A DNA stretch of 40,366 nucleotides from Lachnospiraceae bacterium UBA1258 (GCA_002308235.1 DBVS01000090.1:1-40366); one strand, 5' to 3'. Positions 24,223-33,280 are shown, counted from the first letter of the stretch. The notes: a model not told the origin generated them from the sequence alone. Numbers and translations: made by a program.

Positions 24223-25764
24223 ATGGATAATATCAACAATTTGCAATTTGAAAATATCCCCGCCGAACAGTTTGAATTTGTTCAGGATGCGGACAGGATA
24301 CATGACAAAGAACTTCAGACCAAGGCCAGAAGCTTCTTTGCCGATGCCATGATAAGATTTTCCAAGAACAAATCCTCCGTTGCAGCTGCATGGATCCTTT
24401 TGTTTTTGATTTTGTTCGCCATTTTTGCTCCTATGATCTCTCCCTACGGAGTAAAGGATCTTGATAAGCTTTACGTAAATTATCCGCCTTACCTTGAGTG
24501 GGCTGCCGAGCATGGTATTAAGTCCTTAAGCGGAGCCAAGGTATTTGACTCCCAGAACGATGTTGCCATGAATTTCTGGAAGGGAATTGCCGTTGAAACC
24601 GGCAAGGATCCCGTTCTTGAAACCCTTGCTTCACACGAGTACGAAGTTAAGTCCCGGGGCAAGATGGTTACCAAATATTCCTACGATATCAGGATCAACG
24701 CTTATTATGCTTTGGGTATAACTTATCGTGTATTTTCTTTTGAGGAGTTTAAGAAGATTCAGGATTGGCAGAATGAACACGGAATTCAGATAATCTACCC
24801 TTACGTTGAGCCTTCGGATATTTCAGGAATTACCGACAACCCCAATATCTGGTACAAGGTTGATGCAAAGGGCGCCGCTGTTCTTGATAAGGACGGCAAT
24901 TTCGTGCCCATGTATTCAAAGAGACAGGAGATTGCAGGTGCCGAATACAATTCCTTGAGAATACCCGGAGATGACGGCAGTTACATTTATTCCTGCGCCA
25001 AGTCCGGTGCGGTTCAATGCCGTATAGAATATTACAATTATTACACCTATTTATTCGGACATGTGCCTCAGTACATTTTCGGAACCAGTAGCATGGGTAT
25101 GGACCTTTTCAGCGCCATCGGTATCGGTGCAAGATTTTCACTTGTATTTGCGGTTCTTGTTTCCGCGATAAACCTGACTATTGGTGCGATTTACGGTGCT
25201 GTTCAGGGTTATTACGGCGGCTGGGTTGATATGCTTCTTGATCGTATCGGGGATGTCCTTGACAGAGTTCCTTTTGTGGTAGTTATCACTCTTTTCCAAT
25301 ATCACCTGGCAAGAAAGGTGGGCGTGGTTCCCAGTTTCCTTTTTGCCTTCGTTCTTACGGGCTGGATCGGTATGTCTGCTCTTACACGTAAGCAGTTCTA
25401 CCGTTTCAAAAGTCAGGAATTTGTTATGGCCGCAAGAACCCTCGGCGCTTCGGATTCAAGACTTATGTTTAAGCATATTTTCCCTAACGCCATCGGTACC
25501 ATAATCACCAGATGTGCATTGATAATTCCGGGTGTCATCGGAACCGAAACATCTGTGACCTATCTTGGAATCGTGGATCTTAGTTCCTTTGCGGGAACAT
25601 CCATCGGTACCCTTTTGTCTCAGGGTAATGCAACCGCTACCACGGCGCCTCACGGCATGCTTTGGCCCAGCGTTTTCATCGGACTTCTGATGATCTGCTT
25701 TAACCTGTTCGGTAACGGATTGAGAGATGCATTTAACCCGACAACCAGAGGAGTGGAGGACTAA
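24223..25764 (+). CDS. oppC: Oligopeptide ABC transporter permease with long extracytoplasmic insert
   Basis: This 513-residue protein is an OppC permease: a cytoplasmic N-terminal tail (1-50), helix 1 (about 53-72), and from residue 286 the standard core (FGTSSMGMDLFSAIGIGARFSL, then the EAA loop FVMAARTLGASDSRLMFKHIFPNA and the C-terminal LFGNGLRDAFNP). Ordinary OppC proteins are about 300-340 residues. Here the loop after helix 1, normally about 45 residues, is about 210 residues (75-285) and rich in Tyr and charged residues. It should face the binding protein outside the membrane. The usual GTDxxGRD motif reads GTSSMGMD, losing the Asp and Arg. Confidence 0.9.
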   Translation: MDNINNLQFENIPAEQFEFVQDADRIHDKELQTKARSFFADAMIRFSKNKSSVAAAWILLFLILFAIFAPMISPYGVKDLDKLYVNYPPYLEWAAEHGIKSLSGAKVFDSQNDVAMNFWKGIAVETGKDPVLETLASHEYEVKSRGKMVTKYSYDIRINAYYALGITYRVFSFEEFKKIQDWQNEHGIQIIYPYVEPSDISGITDNPNIWYKVDAKGAAVLDKDGNFVPMYSKRQEIAGAEYNSLRIPGDDGSYIYSCAKSGAVQCRIEYYNYYTYLFGHVPQYIFGTSSMGMDLFSAIGIGARFSLVFAVLVSAINLTIGAIYGAVQGYYGGWVDMLLDRIGDVLDRVPFVVVITLFQYHLARKVGVVPSFLFAFVLTGWIGMSALTRKQFYRFKSQEFVMAARTLGASDSRLMFKHIFPNAIGTIITRCALIIPGVIGTETSVTYLGIVDLSSFAGTSIGTLLSQGNATATTAPHGMLWPSVFIGLLMICFNLFGNGLRDAFNPTTRGVED

Positions 25765-25768
25765 GGAC

Positions 25769-27937
25769 ATGGAGAAAAAATTACAGGTTAGAAACCTTAG
25801 AATATCATTCCGCACCAGTAACGGTAAGGTTCAGGCGGTTCGTGACATAGACTTTGATCTTGACAAGGGCGAGACCCTTGCAATAGTGGGAGAGTCCGGA
25901 TCCGGTAAATCCGTGACCAGTAAGGCTATCCTCGGTATTCTTGCAGGAAACTCCATTGTTGAGTCCGGTGAGATAATATATGACGGTAAGGACCTTTTAA
26001 AGATCTCGGAAGAGGACTTCCACAAGATCCGCGGCGATAAGATCGCCATGATCTTCCAGGATCCCATGTCAAGCCTGAATCCCATCATCAAGATCGGACG
26101 TCAGCTTACGGAGGCCATGCTCTTAAAGGGTAAAGCACGCCAGAGAGAATGCCGCAACACCTTTAATACCTATCTTAAAAACTTAAACGATACAATGGTT
26201 GAAGCCATTGCGAAAAACGATTCCGCAAAGGCCACTCAGCTTACAAAGGCCTGCAAGGATTTCGATAAATTCGAATTTAAGCACATCGCGCTTGAGAAGG
26301 CTTACAATCTTGCCCATGAGGCTGCAGTTGAGGCTATAAGTGACCTTGACACACTTATCTTCGAGTGCGAAAAGAAACAGCCTTCAAGAGACGCCGCCTA
26401 CTGGGTAAAGGATGTTGAGGTACGCGCCAAAGAATCCGTAAACGAGTATGTTGTAAAGAGAGAAGAGTCCGATGAACTCATTACTCTTTCCAAGGGTCTT
26501 ACCGGAGCTTTTACCAAGGCAAAGAAGGCAAACGAATATTCCACGCTGGTTCCCAGAATGGAAAAGATCCGTTCGATTCTTAAGAAAGCTGCTGCAAAGC
26601 CCGTTCCCAATTTCTTCAGAATGGGTTATTATGTGACTTTCGCAGGGCAGCCCCTTCCCGAACTTCCCGTGGAAGAGTTGAACGAGTATCTGCTTAAGTA
26701 CTTAAACGATAACTTTATGCTGGCCTTCATTGACGACGCAAAAGTTGCTCTTAAATATTCAGCGGACCGTTCTTACGCTGCCATGAAGTCTGCCATTGCA
26801 ACCTTAAAGGAAAACAAGGCGGTATTTGCGAAGGAGAACCTTGACAAGGCAGAGTGTAAGGCTACCGAAGACAAGCTTGATGCGGCTGTGAAGGCTACCA
26901 TTGATAAGCTTGCCATTGTAAAGGACAGTTTAAGTTTTACTTTCGCTCCTTCCATCAAGGCTCAGATCAACAATTACTTTAAGGCATTAAAGACCAACAA
27001 GAAGGCCGTCAGAGTCTACGAAAAGGATAAGCGCAAGCATGACCGTATCGTAGCTTCCGGCAAGAAGCCCAGCTGGGAAGTTGCGGAAGCGGCGGTTACG
27101 GACACAGAGCTTATAAAGCAGAACATCAGCGACATTATCGACAGACTTGTTGAACATTATGAAGAACTCATCGCTGCAGGTTCTTCACGCAATTACGACA
27201 CGGAAACCGTTGCGGTCATCGATTTCCTTAAAGAGAACGCGTCCGGTGTCATCGAAAAGATCACCAAACGTATCGCAAGGGACAGAGCCATCAAGCTCAT
27301 GGACGAAGTTGGTATCGCAGAGCCTCACAAGCGTTACAACCAGTATCCCTTCGAGTTTTCCGGCGGTATGAGACAGAGAATAGTTATCGCCATCGCTCTT
27401 GCGGCAAATCCGGATATCCTTATCTGTGACGAACCTACAACAGCACTTGACGTTACCATTCAGTCCCAGATCCTTGAACTTATCAACAGGCTTAAAGAAG
27501 AACGTAAGCTTACGGTCATTTTCATCACTCACGACCTGGGTGTTGTTGCAAACATGGCGGACAGAGTTGCCGTTATGTATGCCGGTAAGATCGTTGAGTA
27601 CGGTACCAGCGAGGAAATTTTCTACCACGCGGCTCATCCTTATACCTGGGCGTTGCTTTCCTCAATGCCCGACCTTGATACCAACGAGAGACTTGAGGCC
27701 ATTCCCGGCACTCCTCCCAATATGATCTATCCTCCCAAGGGCGATGCTTTTGCTGCCCGTAACAAGTACGCAATGAAGATAGACTTTGAGAAACAGCCTC
27801 CCATGTTTAAGATAACCGACACACATTATGCCGCTACCTGGTTGCTTCATCCCAATGCGCCCAAGGTAGAGCCTCCGGCGATCATCACCGAAAGAATTCG
27901 CAGAATGCAGGAAAAGAGAGGACAGGGAAATGACTGA
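25769..27937 (+). CDS. oppD: Oligopeptide ABC transporter ATPase with about 375-residue internal insert
   Basis: The 722-residue product is an OppD ATPase interrupted by a large insert. Residues 1-125 contain Walker A GESGSGKS (41-48) and Q-loop FQDPMSSLNP (96-105). Residues 505-722 contain the signature FSGGMRQR (530-537), Walker B ILICDEP (550-556), H-loop THD (587-589) and the OppD/AmiE-type tail IPGTPPNMIYPPKGDAFAARN. Between them, about residues 125-500, lies a Lys/Glu/Ala-rich, mostly helical segment replacing what is normally a direct junction; ordinary OppD is about 330-360 residues. All ATPase motifs are intact, so it should be active. ATG 25769 follows a GGAGGA site; the in-frame ATG at 25727 lies inside oppC. 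It overlaps oppF by eight bases. Confidence 0.92.
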   Translation: MEKKLQVRNLRISFRTSNGKVQAVRDIDFDLDKGETLAIVGESGSGKSVTSKAILGILAGNSIVESGEIIYDGKDLLKISEEDFHKIRGDKIAMIFQDPMSSLNPIIKIGRQLTEAMLLKGKARQRECRNTFNTYLKNLNDTMVEAIAKNDSAKATQLTKACKDFDKFEFKHIALEKAYNLAHEAAVEAISDLDTLIFECEKKQPSRDAAYWVKDVEVRAKESVNEYVVKREESDELITLSKGLTGAFTKAKKANEYSTLVPRMEKIRSILKKAAAKPVPNFFRMGYYVTFAGQPLPELPVEELNEYLLKYLNDNFMLAFIDDAKVALKYSADRSYAAMKSAIATLKENKAVFAKENLDKAECKATEDKLDAAVKATIDKLAIVKDSLSFTFAPSIKAQINNYFKALKTNKKAVRVYEKDKRKHDRIVASGKKPSWEVAEAAVTDTELIKQNISDIIDRLVEHYEELIAAGSSRNYDTETVAVIDFLKENASGVIEKITKRIARDRAIKLMDEVGIAEPHKRYNQYPFEFSGGMRQRIVIAIALAANPDILICDEPTTALDVTIQSQILELINRLKEERKLTVIFITHDLGVVANMADRVAVMYAGKIVEYGTSEEIFYHAAHPYTWALLSSMPDLDTNERLEAIPGTPPNMIYPPKGDAFAARNKYAMKIDFEKQPPMFKITDTHYAATWLLHPNAPKVEPPAIITERIRRMQEKRGQGND

Positions 27938-29000
27938 TAATAGAGAAACATTGTTAAGAGTCGATCATCTCTGCCAGTACTTTAATGTAGGCGCCGGATT
28001 TGAAACAAAGGCAGTAGATGATGTCAGCTTCGAGATAAAGAAAGGTGAAGTATTCGGACTGGTGGGAGAATCGGGTTGCGGTAAGACCACCACAGGCCGT
28101 TCCATAATCAGGCTTTACGATATCACCTCCGGAAGTGTGTACTTTAAGGGTCAGAGAATCGCCGCAGGTACACGTTCCTATGAGGACGCCATTGCTAAGG
28201 CAAAGAAGGACCTTGCCGCAGCTACCGATGCTTCCGAAAAAGAAAGACTTAAGAAATTCATCGCCGAACAGAAGGCGGAGATAAAGAGCGCAAAGCGTGA
28301 CCACAAGCATGCAGATCCCAAGCTCGTTACCCAGATCCAGATGATCTTCCAGGATCCCATTGCTTCGCTGGATCCCCGTATGATGGTTAAGGATATCATC
28401 GCGGAAGGTCTGGTGATCCAGGGCGAAAAGGACAAGAAAAAGATCGAGGAAAAGGTATATGAGATGCTTGAACTGGTTGGTCTCGTAAGAGAGCACGCAG
28501 CCAGATATCCTCACGAGTTTTCCGGCGGTCAGCGTCAGCGTATCGGTGTGGCCCGTTCCGTTATCATGGATCCCGAGCTTATCATCGCCGATGAGCCCGT
28601 ATCCGCTCTTGACGTATCCGTCCAGGCTCAGGTTATTAACCTCCTGAACGATTTAAGAGACCGTTTCGGCCTTACCATAATGTTTATCGCTCACGACCTT
28701 TCCGTTGTAAAGTATTTCTCGGATCGTATCGGCGTTATGTATTTCGGTAAGATGGTTGAACTTGCAGATTCGGACGAGCTCTTTGCTCATCCTTTGCATC
28801 CCTACACCAAGTCCCTTCTTTCCGCTATTCCGCTTCCCGACCCGATTTACGAGAAGGCCCGCAAGAGAATTGTCTACAATCCCCTTGCAGAGCATGATTA
28901 CACCATAGATAAACCCTCTTTGAGAGAGGTTGCTCCCGGCCACTTTGTACAGTGTAACAATGCGGAATATGAACGCATCAAAAAGGAACTTGAAGCATAA
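27930..29000 (+). CDS. oppF: Oligopeptide ABC transporter ATPase
   Basis: The 356-residue OppF has Walker A GESGCGKT (47-54), Q-loop FQDPIASLDPRM (140-151), signature FSGGQRQR, Walker B IIADEPVSALD and an AHD switch. It pairs with OppD on the cytoplasmic face. Between the first beta strands and the Q-loop there is a Lys/Ala/Asp-rich helical segment (about 81-130) some 35-40 residues longer than usual, in a position close to but before that of the OppD insert. The C-terminus lacks the extended Cys-containing tail of many OppF proteins. Its ATG lies within the end of oppD, so translation is coupled. Confidence 0.92.
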   Translation: MTDNRETLLRVDHLCQYFNVGAGFETKAVDDVSFEIKKGEVFGLVGESGCGKTTTGRSIIRLYDITSGSVYFKGQRIAAGTRSYEDAIAKAKKDLAAATDASEKERLKKFIAEQKAEIKSAKRDHKHADPKLVTQIQMIFQDPIASLDPRMMVKDIIAEGLVIQGEKDKKKIEEKVYEMLELVGLVREHAARYPHEFSGGQRQRIGVARSVIMDPELIIADEPVSALDVSVQAQVINLLNDLRDRFGLTIMFIAHDLSVVKYFSDRIGVMYFGKMVELADSDELFAHPLHPYTKSLLSAIPLPDPIYEKARKRIVYNPLAEHDYTIDKPSLREVAPGHFVQCNNAEYERIKKELEA

Positions 29001-29402
29001 ATGAAAAAATTCAGGCTTGCCGAATTTATCAAAAACTTAATTGCGGGCGCCGCTGTGGCGGTGCTCGTTTTTTTCCTGGGTAACAGCCGGGGATACACGC
29101 TGTTTCGAAGCATGAGCGACGCCTGCTTTGTGGCTGCCGTTTTGCTCATGGGAACGGCCGGCATCAAGGCTGCTGTAAATGACGGATTCTTTGATACCGT
29201 AGGCTACAGCGTGAGTTCGTTCTTCGGAGTCCATTTCGGCGGGCCTAAATACAAGAACGAGGATATTATGGAGTACAAAGAACGAAAGGCCGAAAAGCGC
29301 AGACCCGCTTTAAATATTATGCTGGCAGGCCTGTGTTATCTGATCCTTGCGGTTCTGTTCCTGATTCTGTACAGCATAAACAAGCCTGTGACAACAATAT
29401 AA
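29001..29402 (+). CDS. DUF3899-like small membrane protein
   Basis: The 133-residue product has three or four hydrophobic segments (about 10-27, 38-56, 108-128). It carries SDACFVAAVLLMGTAGIKAAVNDG and FFDTVGYSVSSFFG, which match DUF3899 proteins of Firmicutes (function unknown). It begins immediately at the base after the oppF stop and precedes the operon terminator, so it belongs to the opp transcript. A role in the transporter is possible but only from position. Confidence 0.75.
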   Translation: MKKFRLAEFIKNLIAGAAVAVLVFFLGNSRGYTLFRSMSDACFVAAVLLMGTAGIKAAVNDGFFDTVGYSVSSFFGVHFGGPKYKNEDIMEYKERKAEKRRPALNIMLAGLCYLILAVLFLILYSINKPVTTI

Positions 29403-29416
29403 TAGAGTCATTAACG

Positions 29417-29439
29417 GCTGCCCTTCGGGGCGGCTTTTT
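29417..29439 (+). terminator. Intrinsic terminator of the opp operon
   Basis: GCTGCCC (29417-29423) pairs with GGGCGGC (29428-29434) around a stable TTCG loop, followed by TTTTT. Confidence 0.93.
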
Positions 29440-29483
29440 GTGTTTTCGGGAGAAAAATTTGCACATTTTAAAACAATCTTAAA

Positions 29484-29512
29484 TTGTGGAGTGTTTCCCG
29501 AGATGCTAAAAT
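29484..29512 (+). promoter_or_regulatory. Promoter of glmS
   Basis: TTGTGG (29484-29489) and TAAAAT (29507-29512) are 17 bases apart, with TGC forming an extended -10. The leader is only about 34 bases, too short for a glmS ribozyme. Confidence 0.68.
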
Positions 29513-29552
29513 ATCTTCGTGTATAAATTTTTGACAAAGGCGGAGAACACAA

Positions 29553-31391
29553 ATGTGCGGAATAGTAGGATATGTGGGCCCCGAACAGGCGGCGCCCATT
29601 CTTCTTGAAGGACTGACAAGACTTGAATACAGAGGCTACGATTCGGCGGGCCTGGCGGTTCGTGACGGAAACAATCGCGTCGAGGTGGTAAAGGCCAAGG
29701 GACGGCTTAAGGCGCTTAAAGACAAGACCAACGACGGAAGCGCTCTTAAAGGTAATACGGGTATAGGGCATACCCGCTGGGCGACCCACGGGGAGCCCTC
29801 CGAAAACAACGCTCATCCCCATATAAGCGACGATCTTAATGTGGTGGCGGTACACAACGGTATCATCGAAAACTTCACGGAGATAAAGGAAAAACTCATC
29901 AAAAACAGGTATTCCTTCTACTCGGAGACCGATACCGAAGCCATCGTCAAACTCATAGATTACTATTACAAAAAGTACAACATCGGCCCCATAGACGCCA
30001 TTGCAAAGACCATGGTGCGCGTGCGGGGGTCTTACGCCATTGCGGTTATGTTTAAGGACCTTCCCGGTGAGATCTGGGTGGCAAGAAAAGACAGCCCCAT
30101 GATCATAGGCGTAAGCGACGATGCCACCTATGTGGCCAGCGACGTTCCCGCGATCCTTAACCATACCAGAAGCGTATATTACATCGGAAACCTGGAAATG
30201 GCGTGTCTTCGTGCGGGTGAGGTGCACTTCTACAACCTTGACGGAGACGAGATCGGGAAGGAACTTTCCACTATTGAGTGGGATACTGAAGCAGCCGAAA
30301 AGGGCGGATTTGAGCATTTCATGATGAAAGAGATCCACGAGCAGCCCAAGGCCGTGTCCGACACCATGAACGCCTATGTGAAGGACGGAAGCATTGATTT
30401 TGAGGCGGCGGGACTTTCTTCAGAAAAGTTAAAGAAGGTTAAGCGGGTTTACATTGCGGCCTGCGGTTCCGCGTATCACGTGGGTATGACAGCTCAGTAT
30501 ATTATCGAAAGCCTCGCAAGGGTCCCCGTGCGTGTGGAACTTGCCAGCGAATTCAGATACAGAAATCCCATATTGGAAGAAGACAGCCTTGTTATCGCCA
30601 TAAGCCAGTCGGGTGAGACCGCCGACACTCTGGCGGCGATCAGAGAAGCCAAAGAAAACGGCGTTCCGACCCTCGGAATCGTCAATGTGGTGGGTTCTTC
30701 CATTGCAAGAGAAGCGGATTCAGTGATCAACACCATGGCCGGCCCCGAGATCGCAGTAGCCACCACCAAGGCTTACAGCGCCCAGCTTATCGCCATGTAC
30801 CTTTTTGCAATCAAACTTGCTTTTGAAAACGGGAAAATAGATAAGGAGCGCCATGACGGGCTGCTTGCCGAAATGGCCACCCTTCCTTCAAAAATCTCAA
30901 AAGTCCTTGAGGACAAAGAACGCATTCAGTGGTTTACCGCCAAGTTTTCCCTGGCGCATGACGTTTTCTTTATCGGCAGGGGCATGGACTACGCCATCTG
31001 CTTAGAGGGCAGTCTCAAAATGAAGGAGATAAGCTACATACATTCCGAGGCCTATGCAGCCGGTGAACTTAAGCACGGAACCATCAGCCTGGTGGAGGAC
31101 GGAACTCTGGTGATAGGAGTTCTTACCCAGCCGGAGCTTTACGAAAAGACCCGATCCAATCTGGTGGAGGTAAAGAGCCGCGGGGCCTATCTCATGGGCC
31201 TTACCAGCGCCGGCAACTACGGAATCGAGGATACCGTGGATTTCACAATCTACATTCCCAAGACCGATCCTCTTTTCGCAGACTCCCTCGCCGTAGTCCC
31301 CCTGCAGCTTATGGGCTATTACATGTCCGTAGGTCGTGGCCTTGATGTGGACAAACCGAGAAATCTTGCGAAAAGTGTAACTGTGGAGTGA
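29553..31391 (+). CDS. glmS: Glutamine--fructose-6-phosphate aminotransferase (isomerizing)
   Basis: The 612-residue enzyme makes glucosamine-6-phosphate from fructose-6-phosphate and glutamine, the entry step to UDP-GlcNAc for peptidoglycan and surface glycans. The N-terminal MCGIVGYVG exposes Cys2 as the glutaminase nucleophile; THGEPSENNAHPH and the SETDTEAIVKLI block complete that domain. Two SIS sugar-isomerase domains follow (CGSAYHVGMTAQY and SQSGETADTL; then GRGMDYAICLEGSLKMKEIS), and the C-terminus is DKPRNLAKSVTVE. Length is normal. It stands alone between its own promoter and the next gene's promoter. The usual clostridial glmS ribozyme is not present upstream. Confidence 0.96.
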   Translation: MCGIVGYVGPEQAAPILLEGLTRLEYRGYDSAGLAVRDGNNRVEVVKAKGRLKALKDKTNDGSALKGNTGIGHTRWATHGEPSENNAHPHISDDLNVVAVHNGIIENFTEIKEKLIKNRYSFYSETDTEAIVKLIDYYYKKYNIGPIDAIAKTMVRVRGSYAIAVMFKDLPGEIWVARKDSPMIIGVSDDATYVASDVPAILNHTRSVYYIGNLEMACLRAGEVHFYNLDGDEIGKELSTIEWDTEAAEKGGFEHFMMKEIHEQPKAVSDTMNAYVKDGSIDFEAAGLSSEKLKKVKRVYIAACGSAYHVGMTAQYIIESLARVPVRVELASEFRYRNPILEEDSLVIAISQSGETADTLAAIREAKENGVPTLGIVNVVGSSIAREADSVINTMAGPEIAVATTKAYSAQLIAMYLFAIKLAFENGKIDKERHDGLLAEMATLPSKISKVLEDKERIQWFTAKFSLAHDVFFIGRGMDYAICLEGSLKMKEISYIHSEAYAAGELKHGTISLVEDGTLVIGVLTQPELYEKTRSNLVEVKSRGAYLMGLTSAGNYGIEDTVDFTIYIPKTDPLFADSLAVVPLQLMGYYMSVGRGLDVDKPRNLAKSVTVE

Positions 31392-31400
31392 ATCTCCCCC

Positions 31401-31429
31401 TTGCACTCTTGTCCAATATTTTGTAAAAT
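31401..31429 (+). promoter_or_regulatory. Promoter of the DUF3048 lipoprotein gene
   Basis: TTGCAC (31401-31406) and TAAAAT (31424-31429) are 17 bases apart. A leader of about 65 bases precedes ATG 31501. Confidence 0.68.
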
Positions 31430-31500
31430 AGCCGTGGACTGTGCCGTGGAAAGCGGAAGCACGAAGGCGCGTCCAAATACTTACATGAAGGTTAGGACAA

Positions 31501-32655
31501 ATGAAGAAAAAAATCGTATCGGCGGTTCTTGCCGCCATTATGCTTACTGCAAGCGCATGCGGAAACGGAGGAGCATCTGCTTCTTCAACAGTTACCGTTT
31601 CTCCCATTTCGATCAGTGAGACCCCTGTTTCGGTCAGCACATCCGATAAGGAGCCTGAACCGGCACCTCAGGTTGAGGTAATTCCCGAAGGAATGTACAG
31701 AAGCGAACTTACCAACGAGATTATCAGCAAGGATATCGAGACCCAGAGACCCCTTGCGATCATGGTAGATAACGAAAGCACCGCACTTCCTCACTACGGA
31801 ACCACCAAGTCGGACATCGTATACGAGATGGTAAACTCGAACATCAACGGACGTATCACCAGACTTATGTGCATCATTAAGGACTGGAAGAACATCACCG
31901 AATTCGGTAACGTTCGAAGCTTAAGACCCACCAACGTTATCATCGCGCCCGAATACAATGCCATTGTCATTCACGACGGCGGTCCCTTCTGGATCAACGA
32001 CTGGCTTGCAAAGAGAAACGCAAAGCAGCACTTAAACGGCGGTTTTGCAAGAATCGACAGAGGAAAAGCAGGCTTCTACGAAGAATATGTTACCGTCAAA
32101 GACTATAAGGGTGTCGGCGAATATGCGGGCAACAGCTATTTCGGCGTTGAAACCAAGATCAAGAAAGCCGGATACGAGACCGAATACAACGACTTCTACA
32201 TGGGCAAGCACTTCGTGTTCGCCACCGAGGAGCATGCAAACGAAGCCTACAGCGATGCGGTTACCGCAAAGACAGTTGAGCTTCCTTTCCCTCACAACAA
32301 GTCAACTCTTAAGTATAACGAAACGACCAAGACCTACGACTACTATGAGTATGACAAGCTTTACAAGGATGCCATCGATGATGCGGTCATGAGCTTTAAG
32401 AACCTCATCATTTACGAAGCCAAGCTTGAGCCTTATGAACCCTTAAGCGACGGTTACATGATCTACAATGCCATCAACTCCGGCGAAGGCTATTTTATCA
32501 CCAACGGAAATGCGATACCGATTCAGTGGAGCAAGGCCAACATGGAAGAACTTACCATATTCTCCAAGGACGGATATCCGATCTACCTTAACACCGGTAA
32601 GACTTACATTGCACTTGTTCCCTCAGATTCATGGGATGACGTTGTTATGAAGTAA
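31501..32655 (+). CDS. DUF3048 (YerB-like) lipoprotein
   Basis: The 384-residue product has a lipoprotein signal ending ASAC (Cys20) and a Ser/Thr/Val-rich tether. A DUF3048 domain begins near residue 80: RPLAIMVDNESTALPHYG, KSDIVYEMV, GRITRLMCII, GNVRSLRPTNVIIA and the late EGYFITNGNAIPIQWSK. These are the conserved blocks of B. subtilis YerB-like proteins, whose function is not established; an extracellular envelope role is likely. It has its own promoter and terminator and so forms a single-gene unit. Confidence 0.88.
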   Translation: MKKKIVSAVLAAIMLTASACGNGGASASSTVTVSPISISETPVSVSTSDKEPEPAPQVEVIPEGMYRSELTNEIISKDIETQRPLAIMVDNESTALPHYGTTKSDIVYEMVNSNINGRITRLMCIIKDWKNITEFGNVRSLRPTNVIIAPEYNAIVIHDGGPFWINDWLAKRNAKQHLNGGFARIDRGKAGFYEEYVTVKDYKGVGEYAGNSYFGVETKIKKAGYETEYNDFYMGKHFVFATEEHANEAYSDAVTAKTVELPFPHNKSTLKYNETTKTYDYYEYDKLYKDAIDDAVMSFKNLIIYEAKLEPYEPLSDGYMIYNAINSGEGYFITNGNAIPIQWSKANMEELTIFSKDGYPIYLNTGKTYIALVPSDSWDDVVMK

Positions 32656-32677
32656 TTTTTTCTGTAAATACAATACA

Positions 32678-32730
32678 CTTAGCCGCGAGAGAAAAAAGCA
32701 TTTTTCACGCGGCTAAGGTTTATTTTATGT
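32678..32730 (+). terminator. Probable terminator after the DUF3048 gene
   Basis: CTTAGCCGCG (32678-32687) pairs perfectly with CGCGGCTAAG (32708-32717), with an inner GAAAAA/TTTTTC extension, followed by a broken T-rich tract (GTTTATTTTA). Confidence 0.75.
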
Positions 32731-32800
32731 CATAGAATCAGTAAAGATTTTCATCGAATCGCTTTATTAAGCTATAAGTAATATCGAATAAGGATTTTAT

Positions 32801-33280
32801 ATGATAGATTTCATTAAAAAGATGTACCGGAAGTACGAGGAACTCTTCTGGTACCTGGTTGTGGGCGTCATAGCAACAATTACATCCCTCGGCGCCAAGT
32901 TCCTGTGGAACTGGCTGGTCTTTGGGCATCCGCTGAACCCTACGGCGGCGCAGACCTTTATATTAAGCGTCGTAAACTGGACCGCGGGTGTGGAAACCTC
33001 TTATCCCTTGAGCCGTAAGCTGGTATTCAAATCAAACGGCCCCATTGTAAAGGAATTCCTTAATTTCCATGCATCAAGATTGTCCACCTGGCTTTTGGAC
33101 CTTCTTATTACAGAGGTTCTGGGACCCGTTCTTGGAATAAATGTTTACATTGCCACGGGCGTTTCCATGGTTCTTGTGGTAATATTCAATTACATACTCA
33201 GTAAAGTATTTGTTTTCAAAAAGAAAGAGCCCGAACAGCCTGCCGAAGTTACGGAAGATACGGCGGAAGAAACCAAGTGA
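32801..33280 (+). CDS. GtrA-family membrane protein
   Basis: The 159-residue protein has four hydrophobic helices with GtrA-family marks: LFWYLVVGVIATITSLGAKF, VNWTAGVETSYPLSRKLVF and IFNYILSKVFVFKKK. GtrA-like proteins are thought to flip polyprenyl-phosphate-linked sugars or to partner a glycosyltransferase, which would fit the GtrII-like and GT-C-like proteins in this window. A Glu/Pro/Thr-rich cytoplasmic tail follows the last helix. The next gene starts 34 bases later and may be co-transcribed. Confidence 0.87.
   Translation: MIDFIKKMYRKYEELFWYLVVGVIATITSLGAKFLWNWLVFGHPLNPTAAQTFILSVVNWTAGVETSYPLSRKLVFKSNGPIVKEFLNFHASRLSTWLLDLLITEVLGPVLGINVYIATGVSMVLVVIFNYILSKVFVFKKKEPEQPAEVTEDTAEETK

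Noticed and set aside
25727..25768. Upstream in-frame ATG as the start of oppD
   Set aside because: It lies inside the end of oppC without a ribosome site; ATG 25769 has GGAGGA at the right distance and gives the normal OppD N-terminus.
27954..28514. A 186-codon open frame antisense to oppF
   Set aside because: It is a shadow of the well-supported oppF; no start signal or recognisable protein.
29440..29552. A glmS ribozyme upstream of glmS
   Set aside because: The predicted transcript leader is about 34 bases, and I see none of the ribozyme's core helices in the gap.
29310..30338. A 342-codon open frame antisense to glmS
   Set aside because: It lies entirely across glmS and its upstream region, has no ribosome site or family features, and glmS is certain.
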